Assembly: GCA_017652545.1 (NCBI GenBank)
Contig: JAGCAV010000280.1
Span: 1-7,032, forward strand
DNA length: 7,032 nt
Reading direction: 5' to 3'
DNA from: Lachnospiraceae bacterium
Lineage (GTDB): Bacteria > Bacillota_A > Clostridia > Lachnospirales > Lachnospiraceae
The notes under the pieces were generated by a model, which was given only the letters and a program-made list of their open reading frames with translations, was not told the origin of the DNA and searched no databases. Positions 1-6,712 of this stretch are shown in pieces. The number at the start of each line of letters is the position of its first letter. Positions within the stretch are counted from its first letter, which is position 1. A program made the translations under genes and the position numbers.

Positions 1-701
1 CGGATCGCGCTGGTCACCGTGAACATGGCGCCGTTCTCATACTGTCCGATCATGACATTCTGTTCATCCACCTGCAGGCGGAGCCCGTCCGTATCCATGG
101 CTGCCAGCGAAAGGATCCGCTGCGGCATCCTTTCATAGATGAACTTTGCGAAATGAAGCCCGTAGATCCCGACATCCAGAAGCGCCCCGCCCGCCTGAGC
201 CGGATCTGTCAGCCTTCCCTGATAATCATCCCCGACGCGGAACGCAAACGCCGCCTCCACATGCCGCACATCCCCGATGGCGCCGGCGCGGATCTCATCC
301 AGCACCTGCTGCATCAGCGGAAAACAGCGCGTCCAGACCGCCTCCATCAGAAAAACATGATTCTTTTCTGCGCAGGCTGTCATCTCTTCCCAGTCGCGGG
401 CCGTAACGGCTGCCGGTTTTTCCACCAGGACCGGGAAACCCGCTTCCATGGCGCGGATCGCCAGCTCCTTATGCGCCGTATGCGGAACCGGAATGTACAT
501 CATGTCAATGTCATCCCGTTTCAGGATCTCATCGTAGGTCAGGGCATCGGCGATCCCGAAACGCCCGGCCACCCTTTTTGCGGTCTCCGGCGTCCGCGAC
601 GCCACAGCGGCGATCTCCGCATCCTCCACCTGCGCAAAGCCTTTCATCCACCTTTCAAGCAGGACACCTGCTCCGAGAAGTCCCCATCGTATTTTCTTCA
701 T
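1..701 (-). CDS. Gfo/Idh/MocA-family NAD(P)-dependent oxidoreductase, 3' end cut by window edge
   Basis: The first 233 residues are present; the gene runs off the left edge. The family oxidises or reduces sugars, inositols and related diols with NAD(P) in the cytoplasm. An N-terminal Rossmann fold starts MKKIRWGLLGAG (glycine loop about residues 7-12). The family hallmark EKP is at 94-96 (VLVEKPAAVTA) and is followed by MEAVWTRCFP (119-128). The segment GGALLDVGIYGLHF (171-184) holds the usual catalytic-region Asp176, Tyr180 and His183. The sequence resembles the dihydrodiol dehydrogenase-like branch, but the substrate cannot be told. The start at 701 is fixed by GGAGGT at 711-716, nine bases upstream. 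That ribosome site lies inside the end of nnrE, whose TGA overlaps this ATG as ATGA, so translation is probably coupled. Family assignment is firm; specificity is unknown. Confidence 0.9.
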   Translation of the reverse strand, partial: MKKIRWGLLGAGVLLERWMKGFAQVEDAEIAAVASRTPETAKRVAGRFGIADALTYDEILKRDDIDMMYIPVPHTAHKELAIRAMEAGFPVLVEKPAAVTARDWEEMTACAEKNHVFLMEAVWTRCFPLMQQVLDEIRAGAIGDVRHVEAAFAFRVGDDYQGRLTDPAQAGGALLDVGIYGLHFAKFIYERMPQRILSLAAMDTDGLRLQVDEQNVMIGQYENGAMFTVTSAI

Positions 702-1336
702 CTTTGATATACCTCCTCCGGTATCCCGATATCGCACACCGTCACTTCCCCTGAAGCTTCCGGACCGGCTCCTGTCATCAGGCCGGTCTTGTTTTTTCCG
801 AAAGTAAATGTCATGTCCGCAGCAAAACAGATCCCCATCTTCTCACCGGTATCCGCATTGATGCCGGATGGTACATCCACACTGATCTTCAGTCCCCTGT
901 GGCTGTTCATCATGCCGATCAGGGCACGGCATTCTCCCTCCACTTCCCGCTTCAGACCTATGCCGAAGACCGCGTCGACCAGCACATCGGCGTCCGGCAG
1001 CCGCTCTTTCACTTCTGCCTGAGGCAGGATCCTGCCGCCGATCCTGCGGTAATCAGACAGCTGCCGGTAGTATTCCCATGTCCCTTTCCACGCATTGCCG
1101 CAGCAGATGACAAGGGGATCAGACCCGTTCTCCTTCAGCATCCTTCCGATGCAGATTCCGTCCGCACCGTTGTTCCCCATCCCGGAGATGATGAGCACGC
1201 TCTTTCCCGGGCAGGTCTTCATGATATGCTCCGCCACAAAGGCAGAAGCCCTCTCCATCAGTTCAAGGGACGGTATGCCCAGTACATCGATCGCATATCT
1301 GTCTGCCGCTTTGGCCGCAGTGCCTGTGATCACCAT
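698..1336 (-). CDS. nnrE: NAD(P)H-hydrate epimerase (YjeF N-terminal domain), stand-alone
   Basis: A 212-residue protein matching the YjeF_N/NnrE domain. It epimerises damaged R-NAD(P)HX to the S form so that the dehydratase NnrD can restore NAD(P)H. Visible signatures are LMERA (26-30), the nucleotide-binding loop SGMGNNGADG (51-60), DAVFGIGL (121-128) and SVDVPSGINADTG (152-164). In many bacteria this domain is fused to the NnrD dehydratase; here the protein stops after the epimerase domain, so a dehydratase must be encoded elsewhere if the repair cycle is complete. The start at 1336 is chosen because GGGAG at 1346-1350 sits nine bases upstream and the conserved region begins right after it. 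A longer in-frame start at 1396 has no good ribosome site. It leads an operon with the NAD(P)-dependent oxidoreductase, a sensible pairing of cofactor user and cofactor repair. Confidence 0.92.
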   Translation of the reverse strand: MVITGTAAKAADRYAIDVLGIPSLELMERASAFVAEHIMKTCPGKSVLIISGMGNNGADGICIGRMLKENGSDPLVICCGNAWKGTWEYYRQLSDYRRIGGRILPQAEVKERLPDADVLVDAVFGIGLKREVEGECRALIGMMNSHRGLKISVDVPSGINADTGEKMGICFAADMTFTFGKNKTGLMTGAGPEASGEVTVCDIGIPEEVYQR

Positions 1337-1434
1337 ATTGTTCTTCTCCCTTTTCCATAAGTCAGTCCGATACAGCTTCAGAGATAACTGTACCATGGAA
1401 AGATTTTTCCGTGAAGTCCTTATAGTCCTTCTTA

Positions 1435-1456
1435 CTGGCAGTATTTTCTGACACCT
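1435..1456. repeat. 22-bp divergent-region element, copy 1
   Basis: Reads CTGGCAGTATTTT, then CT, then GACACCT on the plus strand. It matches the copy at 6668-6689 at 20 of 22 positions, with only the two bases in the middle differing. This copy contains an imperfect inverted repeat, TGGCAG-N6-CTGACA. It lies about 100 bp upstream of nnrE and 20 bp from the -35 box of the divergent repressor operon. It could be a regulator binding site for the minus-strand genes or a dispersed intergenic repeat; the sequence alone does not decide. Confidence 0.75.
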
Positions 1457-1470
1457 GGCGGGTTACCATG

Positions 1471-1476
1471 ATCATA
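1471..1476 (-). promoter_or_regulatory. Possible -10 box for the nnrE operon
   Basis: On the minus strand this reads TATGAT and faces nnrE. It directly abuts the -35 box of the divergent plus-strand promoter, so the two promoters would compete or be co-controlled. No convincing -35 hexamer lies 16-18 bases upstream (about CAACGA), so the call is weak and may rest on chance. Confidence 0.25.
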
Positions 1477-1505
1477 TTGACATCTTTCATGATTCGTTGT
1501 ATGAT
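1477..1505 (+). promoter_or_regulatory. Sigma-A promoter of the repressor-protease-polymerase operon
   Basis: TTGACA at 1477-1482, a 17-base spacer, and TATGAT at 1500-1505. The -35 is a perfect consensus match and the -10 matches five of six bases. Transcription should begin near 1512, giving a leader of about 85 bases before the start at 1596. Such a strong core promoter in front of a mutagenic polymerase implies tight repression, which the adjacent palindrome and the first gene of the operon could supply. The 13 bases ATTGACATCTTTC at 1476-1488 recur in the promoter at 6748-6776. Confidence 0.85.
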
Positions 1506-1516
1506 CTTTACACATG

Positions 1517-1533
1517 TTGCGTATATTACGAAT
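1517..1533. promoter_or_regulatory. Operator-like palindrome over the early transcribed region
   Basis: Reads TTGCGTATATTACGAAT, with perfect arms CGTA-TAT-TACG at 1520-1530. It begins after an 11-base gap from the -10 box, where a bound repressor would block initiation or escape. The best candidate ligand is the XRE protein encoded by the same operon. A related 17-mer lies at exactly the same offset in the promoter at 6748-6776. There is no direct evidence of binding. Confidence 0.55.
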
Positions 1534-1580
1534 GTAAGCAGGTGTTCCGACCGTCTGCCTGTCAAGGCGAAAGATGCATG

Positions 1581-1586
1581 AAAGGA
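1581..1586 (+). promoter_or_regulatory. Ribosome binding site that selects the XRE start
   Basis: AAAGGA, nine bases before the ATG at 1596. Two other in-frame ATGs at 1578 and 1590 are respectively upstream of it and too close to it, so 1596 is preferred. Confidence 0.65.
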
Positions 1587-1595
1587 ATCATGACC

Positions 1596-2012
1596 ATGGA
1601 CTTCAGTGAGAAGATCAAAAATGCCCGGCTCGCAAAAGGCATGTCGCAGAGCAGCCTGGCCAGAGAGAGCGGCATCTCCCTGCGCACCGTGCAGAATTAC
1701 GAACTCGGTGCGAGAATGCCCAAAAAGCGCGAAACATACACACACCTGGCCCGGGCCCTCGGCATCAGCGAAGATGTCCTGCTGGACGAGAACGCATCCT
1801 TCGTGATCCGTGCCAATGAGGAGTACGGCCACAATGCGGCAAAGCAGGCCTGGGATCTGGTGTCCGATTTCTCCGCCATGTGTGCGGGCGGCAGCCTGGA
1901 AGATGAAGATATGGATGCCGTCATGCAGGCGCTCCAGGAAGCATACTGGGAAGCCAAGAAGAACAATCGCAAATATGTACCGAAGAAATACCGGAAAGAC
2001 GATGACGGCTGA
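1596..2012 (+). CDS. XRE/Cro-type helix-turn-helix transcriptional regulator
   Basis: A 138-residue DNA-binding protein, first gene of a three-gene operon. A classic HTH_3 domain spans about residues 6-62: KIKNARLAKGMSQSSLA, then ESGISLRTVQNYELGARMP, then LARALGISEDVLL. The C-terminal part (about 70-138) is helical, rich in charged residues and ends in a basic tail around KKNNRKYVPKKYRK; I do not recognise a named domain there. Its position directly ahead of an ImmA/IrrE protease is the arrangement of ImmR-ImmA and DdrO-IrrE, where the protease cleaves the repressor. I infer that it represses its own promoter through the palindrome at 1517-1533 and is the protease's target. Family is certain; repressor role is likely; target is inferred. 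Longer in-frame starts at 1578 and 1497 are less well supported. Confidence 0.9.
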   Translation: MDFSEKIKNARLAKGMSQSSLARESGISLRTVQNYELGARMPKKRETYTHLARALGISEDVLLDENASFVIRANEEYGHNAAKQAWDLVSDFSAMCAGGSLEDEDMDAVMQALQEAYWEAKKNNRKYVPKKYRKDDDG

Positions 2013-2036
2013 CCGGTATGGCAAGGAGGATCCCGG

Positions 2037-2585
2037 ATGGCTGACAAAGCTTTTGAACTCCCGCGCAGCCTCATCAGAAAGCACGGGACGAACGACCCGT
2101 TCCGGATCGCGAAGGAACTGAACATTCCTGTCCATTTCCGCAGCATGAAAAGGCAGAAAGCGTTCTGCCTGTGCGTCATGAGAAACTATTCCATCCACAT
2201 CAACGAGAACCTGAGCGAACAGATGCAGCGGATGGCCTGCGCCCATGAACTGGGCCACATTATGCTCCATAAGGACCTGCTCCGGCCGGAAAAGGGAGCA
2301 AAAGCCCGGCAGCTTGTGGAACTGGAGCTGTTCGACATCACAAGCATGACAGAGTACGAGGCCAATCTCTTTGCCGCCAATCTCCTGATCGACGAGGACC
2401 GGGTCCTGGACGGTCTGCGCGACGGATCCGACATCGTTACGATCGCTTCCACCCTGAACGTCAATGTCAATCTCCTCGCGATCAAACTGGTGGAAATGAA
2501 AAAAACGGGACTTCCGGTCGAAGTACCGTTTACCCCTTCCCGGCGTTTTCTCGGGAAAATCGAAGATCGGGCGGATGCCCTATGA
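2037..2585 (+). CDS. ImmA/IrrE-family metallo-endopeptidase
   Basis: A 182-residue zinc protease of the ImmA/IrrE (DUF955, peptidase M78) family. The gluzincin-type motif is ACAHELGHIML, with zinc ligands His70 and His74 and catalytic Glu71. The downstream family motif TEYEANLFAANLLI (105-118) supplies the third ligand, probably Glu108. Known relatives cut an XRE repressor at a single site once triggered, giving mobile-element induction (ImmA, ICEBs1) or the radiation response (IrrE on DdrO). No signal peptide or membrane segment is visible, so it should be cytoplasmic. The start at 2037 follows AAGGAGGA at 2023-2030. It begins 24 bases after the XRE stop, and its TGA overlaps the polymerase ATG as ATGA. 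No extra sensor domain is seen beyond the short C-terminal tail, so the activating signal is unknown. Confidence 0.93.
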   Translation: MADKAFELPRSLIRKHGTNDPFRIAKELNIPVHFRSMKRQKAFCLCVMRNYSIHINENLSEQMQRMACAHELGHIMLHKDLLRPEKGAKARQLVELELFDITSMTEYEANLFAANLLIDEDRVLDGLRDGSDIVTIASTLNVNVNLLAIKLVEMKKTGLPVEVPFTPSRRFLGKIEDRADAL

Positions 2586-3979
2586 CGGGATCATATATCG
2601 CCATTGACATGAAGTCCTTCTATGCTTCTGTCGAATGCGTCGCCAGAGGCATCGATCCGCTGAAGGCAAACCTTCTCGTAGCGGATCCGACCCGCTCCGA
2701 CCAGACCATCTGCCTGGCCGTTTCGCCGGCGCTCAAGGCCATCGGGGTCCCTTCCAGGCCCCGTCTTTTTGAAGCGAAACAGGCAATCAGCCGGTATGAA
2801 AGACTGCATCATACCCGGGTCCTCTACTATACGGCCACGCCGCGCATGGCGGAATATGAGCGGGTATCATCCCTGATCTATTCCATCCTGCTGCGCTATG
2901 CAGCTGCCGAGGACATTCATGTCTATTCCATTGATGAAAGTTTCATAGACGCCACCCCCTATCTCCATTTCTATGAGGAGGAGGCCCGGCGGCAGCACAG
3001 ACATCCGGCCCACATCATGGCGATGACCATGATCCGGGATGTCCTGAAGACAACGGGGATCACAGCCACCGTCGGGATCGGGACCAACCTGTATCTCGCC
3101 AAGGTCGCCATGGACATAACCGCAAAAAAAGCGCCGCCTGACAGGGACGGCGTGCGGATCGCGGAGCTGAATGAGGATTCATACAAGTATCTCCTCTGGG
3201 AACACAGACCGCTCACAGACTTCTGGCAGATCGGCCCGGGAAAGGCGCACCGCCTGGAGAGCAATTACATGTTCACCATGGGGGATGTGGCGTACCGCAG
3301 CACATATGACGAGGAGTTTTTCTACAAGACCTTCGGCATCGACGGCGAGATCCTGATCGACCACGCCTGGGGCATCGAGCCCGTCACCATGCACGACATC
3401 AAGCATTACCATACCGGCAGTCATTCTCTCTCCAACGGGCAGGTGCTTCCCAGGCCGTATACATACGAGGAGGCCCGGCTGGTATTTACGGAAATGGCCG
3501 ATGTCCTCTGCAGCAGCATGGTCTTAAAGCACCTGGTCTCCCGCTGCTTTACCTGGTGGGTCAGCTACGATTACAAGAGTCTTGAAGCATGTCCCTGGTA
3601 CGACGGGCCGGTCGTCATCGATTTCTACGGGCGGCTGCATCCGGTCCACAGCAACGGAACAGCCCGCCTGAAAGAGCCGACAAACTCTGTCAGGGCCATC
3701 ACCGCCGCCCTTTTATCCCAGTTCGATGCAAAGACCGACCACCGCCTCCTGTACAGAAGGCTCGGAATCAATGCGTGCGACACCAGGATCGACGACGCGA
3801 CCTTTCAGATGAATCTTTTCACAGATTATGAGGCGCTGGATAAGGAACGGCGGGTCCAGGAAGCCATGCTCTCCGTGCGGAAACGCTATGGCTCAAACGC
3901 GGTCGTAAAAGGCATGAATCTGATGAAAGCCGCCACGACCATGGAGCGGAACAATCAGATCGGAGGACATAAGCGCTGA
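2582..3979 (+). CDS. Y-family translesion DNA polymerase (UmuC/UvrX-like)
   Basis: A 465-residue error-prone polymerase expected to copy past damaged bases. The palm begins YIAIDMKSFYASVE, with catalytic Asp9 and a likely steric-gate Tyr14. The second catalytic motif is YSIDESFID (Asp118, Glu119). TATVGIGTNLYLAKVAMD (161-178) is the usual IMS motif, and a helix-hairpin-helix region follows (DFWQIGPGKAHRLE, 213-226). The little-finger domain covers roughly 270-400. QMNLF at 409-413 fits the beta-clamp-binding consensus QxxLF. A basic tail, including RRVQEAMLSVRKRYGSNAV, follows and makes the protein longer than DinB. It overlaps immA-like ATGA and has only a weak ribosome site of its own, so its translation probably depends on the protease gene. 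No YolD-like partner, common beside Bacillus UvrX, lies next to it. Membership in the Y family is certain; whether it is better called UmuC or UvrX is not. Confidence 0.93.
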   Translation: MTGSYIAIDMKSFYASVECVARGIDPLKANLLVADPTRSDQTICLAVSPALKAIGVPSRPRLFEAKQAISRYERLHHTRVLYYTATPRMAEYERVSSLIYSILLRYAAAEDIHVYSIDESFIDATPYLHFYEEEARRQHRHPAHIMAMTMIRDVLKTTGITATVGIGTNLYLAKVAMDITAKKAPPDRDGVRIAELNEDSYKYLLWEHRPLTDFWQIGPGKAHRLESNYMFTMGDVAYRSTYDEEFFYKTFGIDGEILIDHAWGIEPVTMHDIKHYHTGSHSLSNGQVLPRPYTYEEARLVFTEMADVLCSSMVLKHLVSRCFTWWVSYDYKSLEACPWYDGPVVIDFYGRLHPVHSNGTARLKEPTNSVRAITAALLSQFDAKTDHRLLYRRLGINACDTRIDDATFQMNLFTDYEALDKERRVQEAMLSVRKRYGSNAVVKGMNLMKAATTMERNNQIGGHKR

Positions 3980-4013
3980 CCCCCGATCATCACTGATCCC
4001 GCATACCGGGCTG

Positions 4014-4868
4014 TCATTCAGCTGCCAGCTCTGTTTCCTGCCCCAGCACAACAGCCCTGGCATCCGGGTAATGTCCGACATACCGGGTACATGCGACCGG
4101 CAGGTCTTCCGGGATCATCTGCATGACCAGTTCAGCAGCGGACGGCTGCAGATCTTCAGCCTCCATTTTGGAAAATGTCCCCAGAAGGATGCCGCTGATC
4201 TGATCAAAGACCCCCATCTGTTTATACTGCTCCAGTGCCGTTTGGATCTGGTATACCCCGCCGCCCATGGATTCCAGCAGAAGGATGTTCCCGGTCAGGT
4301 CCGGCCAGAAAGGCGTTCCTGCCAGTTTCAGGAAACAGCGTATGTTCCCTCCCAGGATCTTTCCCTTCATGCGCCCGCCGCGCAGGAAATGACAGGCAAG
4401 ATCGTCCGTTGATATCTTTCCGGGCAGGATCTTCTCCCGCAAAAAACCGAGCTGCTCATCCGCATGATCATACAGGATATTCCGGATCTGATAATTCACC
4501 GCCGGCCTCCCCGTCTTTGCGATCACTGCAGTGATCACGGTCGTCAGGTCACTGAAACCGCAGAACACGGCCCTGCTCTTTCTGATCACGTCATAATCCA
4601 GCAGGGGCAGCACGCCATTGGCCAGATCGCCCCCGGAAACATCAAAGATCCATTCCATGCCGGGAATCCGAAAACAATCCATCAGGCTTTCCGCCTTCAG
4701 GACCGGATCCTCGGACCGCAGTTCAAAAAACGGCCGCGGCAGGACGACCTCCAGCCCTTCTTCCCGGAGGATATCTGCGATCCTGTCCATCTCCGGCAGC
4801 CTCCGCTCTGAGACCGGATCAGAGCAGGCAACCAGTGCCTCTTTTCTCTTTTCAGCTTCTGCTGCCAT
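4014..4868 (-). CDS. S66-family peptidase, LD-carboxypeptidase/MccF-like
   Basis: A 284-residue serine peptidase of MEROPS family S66, whose members trim the terminal D-Ala from muropeptide tetrapeptides (LdcA) or hydrolyse microcin C-type peptide-nucleotides (MccF). The triad can be placed: nucleophile Ser106 in GFSDLTT, Glu199 in ILLLESMGGG, and His266 in YVGHYPDA. ILGGNIRCFLKLAGTPFWPD (171-190) matches the conserved GGN stretch. There is no signal peptide, so a cytosolic recycling role fits. The N-terminus EALVACSDPVS departs from the usual serine-glycine-rich start of the family. The start at 4868 follows GGAGG at 4877-4881, inside the upstream glycosidase gene, which it overlaps by 17 bases. 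Co-transcription with a GH2 glycosidase suggests scavenging of cell-wall or glycopeptide material; that is inference. LdcA versus MccF cannot be settled here. Confidence 0.88.
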   Translation of the reverse strand: MAAEAEKRKEALVACSDPVSERRLPEMDRIADILREEGLEVVLPRPFFELRSEDPVLKAESLMDCFRIPGMEWIFDVSGGDLANGVLPLLDYDVIRKSRAVFCGFSDLTTVITAVIAKTGRPAVNYQIRNILYDHADEQLGFLREKILPGKISTDDLACHFLRGGRMKGKILGGNIRCFLKLAGTPFWPDLTGNILLLESMGGGVYQIQTALEQYKQMGVFDQISGILLGTFSKMEAEDLQPSAAELVMQMIPEDLPVACTRYVGHYPDARAVVLGQETELAAE

Positions 4869-6651
4869 ATGACTCCCCTCCATGTACCGCTTCCTCAAAA
4901 GCATCCCGGACCTGCCGGTTGATCTGTGCGATCCTGCCGGCATCGACCTTGACTTCCTCCCGGTCATAGGTCAGCAGGCCGTTCGTCTCATCCTCAACAT
5001 CAGACACCTGTGTGTAGACCGAAGCACTGAGGCCCTTCCTTATATTCGGGAGCAGGTCGCGCTTCCAGAGCTTCCCGATCACCCCGGTCAGTTCTTCCCG
5101 GGAATGATATTTCCTGTAGCCGTACTCATCCCGGCCCCAGCTGTGATCCGGCATGTGCCAGGAATATCCGCCGAATTCTGTCAGGGCCACGCACCTGTTT
5201 CTCTCAGGCCTGACCTTCAGTATCCGGAAATAATTGTGAATGCTGTACAGGTCCCCTCCGCCCTGGTCGAACCAGCCGCTGGCCTCATCCACCAGTCTTG
5301 ACGGGTCCAGACGCCTGATCAGCGCCGTCACCCTGCCGGCGTCAAACTGCCCCCAGCCCTCGTTGAAGGGCACCCACAGAACAACGGACGGATAGTTGTA
5401 CAGATGGCGGACGGTCTCCTTCACTTCATTCAGGAATTCTCTCCGCCCGTCAGCATTTTCCCTGGAGAAGAGCCGGCGGTGCGTATCGCGAAACAGCCGT
5501 CCGGTCACAGGCAGCACATTGGGCATGGTCGTTACGAACCATCCCCTGTATCTGCCACCTCCGCAGACCATGTCCTGCCAGACCAGCATGCCAAGGCGGT
5601 CACAGTGATAATACCACCGCTCCGGTTCGATCTTGATATGTTTCCGGAGCATGTTGAAGCCAAGGGCTTTCATCTGGAGAATATCATTCTCCATGGCCTC
5701 ATCAGACGGAGCCGTATACAGGCCGTCCGGATAATAGCCCTGGTCGAGGACGCCGTTCTGATAATATGGCCGGTTGTTCAGGAACAGGCGCAGGATCCCC
5801 TTCCCGTCCTTTTCCATGGATATTTTCCGCATGGCAAAGTAGGAGGATACCTCATCCTCCCCCGCCCGGACAGTAAGGTCGTAGAGCACCGGTTCTTCCG
5901 GCGACCATGGAATAAACGACGGGAGGTGGATCGTGCAGGTGCGTCCTGTTATTCCCTCCGCCTGAAGGATCTGTTCTCCCCGCAGCCGGATGCCGATCCT
6001 GACGGGAAGCTTTTCCCGGCTGTTCATCATGACCCTGACCCGGATGGCACTTCCGTCAAGATCCGGATCCAGTTTCAGCCCGGTGATATACCGGTCCGGG
6101 ACTTCCTCCATCCACACGGTCTGCCAGATCCCGCTCTGGGGCGTGTACCACATCCCTCCCCGTTCAAGGGACTGCTTTCCCTTTGCATGGTACGATGTAT
6201 CGGAAGGATCCCGGACGATGACCTGCAGAAGATTGTCCCCTTCCTGCACCAGTTCCGTGATGTCCAGGCAGAACGGCAGGTATCCGCCCGTATGTCTTCC
6301 CGCTTCTCTCCGGTTCACATACACGGCGCAGCTGCAGTCCACGGCCCCGAAATGCAGGAGCAGCCGGCTGCGGGCCTTCACGCGCCGGTATGGAAATGTC
6401 CTCGAATAATGAAGGATCTGGTCGGGCTGAAGGATCCTGTTCACGCCCGAGAGCGGCGCCTCCGGCGAGAACGGCACCAGGATCTTCCCTTCGTACCGTT
6501 CCGGAACGTCCTGCGTATCCGTAAAAGCATAATCCCAGAGCCCGTTCAGGCAGATATAACTGTTCCTCTTAAGCCCCGGTCTCGGATATTCCTCAAGGGT
6601 ATGTTCAACATCTGTATTTTTACCCCATCTTGTCAGTAAAGATCCATCCAT
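4852..6651 (-). CDS. Glycoside hydrolase family 2 beta-glycosidase
   Basis: A 599-residue GH2 enzyme with the standard order: a jelly-roll sugar-binding domain (about 25-185, including LNGLWDYAF and GGMWYTPQSGIWQTVW), an immunoglobulin-like sandwich (about 186-275), and a TIM barrel (about 280-585). The acid/base is Glu431 in PFNEGWGQFD and the nucleophile is Glu492 in ALTEFGGYSW; LRKHIKIEPERWYYHCDRLG (335-354) is a further barrel signature. The NEGWGQ form is that of a distinct GH2 group annotated loosely as beta-galactosidase or beta-glucuronidase. Substrate is not resolved, so no gene symbol is given. There is no signal peptide, so it probably acts on imported oligosaccharides. The start at 6651 is set by GGGGAGG at 6659-6665, seven bases away; an upstream in-frame ATG at 6726 would translate the control region and is rejected. 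It heads an operon with the S66 peptidase. Confidence 0.92.
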   Translation of the reverse strand: MDGSLLTRWGKNTDVEHTLEEYPRPGLKRNSYICLNGLWDYAFTDTQDVPERYEGKILVPFSPEAPLSGVNRILQPDQILHYSRTFPYRRVKARSRLLLHFGAVDCSCAVYVNRREAGRHTGGYLPFCLDITELVQEGDNLLQVIVRDPSDTSYHAKGKQSLERGGMWYTPQSGIWQTVWMEEVPDRYITGLKLDPDLDGSAIRVRVMMNSREKLPVRIGIRLRGEQILQAEGITGRTCTIHLPSFIPWSPEEPVLYDLTVRAGEDEVSSYFAMRKISMEKDGKGILRLFLNNRPYYQNGVLDQGYYPDGLYTAPSDEAMENDILQMKALGFNMLRKHIKIEPERWYYHCDRLGMLVWQDMVCGGGRYRGWFVTTMPNVLPVTGRLFRDTHRRLFSRENADGRREFLNEVKETVRHLYNYPSVVLWVPFNEGWGQFDAGRVTALIRRLDPSRLVDEASGWFDQGGGDLYSIHNYFRILKVRPERNRCVALTEFGGYSWHMPDHSWGRDEYGYRKYHSREELTGVIGKLWKRDLLPNIRKGLSASVYTQVSDVEDETNGLLTYDREEVKVDAGRIAQINRQVRDAFEEAVHGGESYGSRS

Positions 6652-6667
6652 TATGAAACCTCCCCAG

Positions 6668-6689
6668 CTGGCAGTATTTTTAGACACCT
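6668..6689. repeat. 22-bp divergent-region element, copy 2
   Basis: Reads CTGGCAGTATTTT, then TA, then GACACCT on the plus strand; 20 of 22 bases match copy 1 at 1435-1456. Here it lies between the probable -10 box of the glycosidase gene (6698-6703) and that gene's ribosome site (6659-6665), so it would be in the leader of the minus transcript. GACA-CCT-TGTC at 6683-6693 is a short inverted repeat overlapping its edge. The position suits a repressor operator for the glycosidase operon. Confidence 0.75.
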
Positions 6690-6697
6690 TGTCAGTT

Positions 6698-6703
6698 ATT
6701 ATA
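6698..6703 (-). promoter_or_regulatory. Probable -10 box for the GH2-S66 operon
   Basis: TATAAT on the minus strand, a perfect -10, about 47 bases upstream of the glycosidase ATG. No good -35 is found at 16-18 bases, where the sequence is near TGCTTT; TTTACG is close but only 13 bases away. An activator may be needed, or the call may be wrong. Confidence 0.45.
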
Positions 6704-6712
6704 TCTTCAGGA

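Noticed and set aside
1337..1396. Longer NnrE start at 1396.
   Set aside because: The extra 20 residues are not part of the YjeF_N domain and lack a ribosome site; the start at 1336 has GGGAG nine bases away.
1397..1410. GGAAA-GATT-TTTCC hairpin in the nnrE leader as an attenuator or riboswitch.
   Set aside because: A single 5-bp AT-rich stem is too weak and no known riboswitch core is recognisable.
1531..1549. GAAT...GTTC upstream of the polymerase operon as a LexA box.
   Set aside because: The half-sites are 10 bases apart, not 4, and the first is GAAT rather than GAAC.
1362..2270. Long open frame on the minus strand opposite the XRE and protease genes.
   Set aside because: It covers the well-supported XRE and ImmA genes on the other strand and has no recognisable protein features; it is a shadow.
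1477..3979. The XRE-ImmA-polymerase operon as part of an integrated phage or ICE.
   Set aside because: No integrase, excisionase, relaxase, structural gene or attachment site is visible and the flanks are metabolic genes. It may be a remnant, but nothing here shows it.
3980..4013. Possible bidirectional terminator between the convergent polymerase and S66 genes (GATCA-TCAC-TGATC at 3985-3998 and CCCG-CATAC-CGGG at 3998-4010).
   Set aside because: The stems are only 4-5 bp and no U-tract follows on either strand, so I do not call a terminator.
5404..6639. Long open frame on the plus strand opposite the glycosidase (411 codons).
   Set aside because: It is a GC-driven shadow of the GH2 gene, with no domain, ribosome site or promoter of its own.
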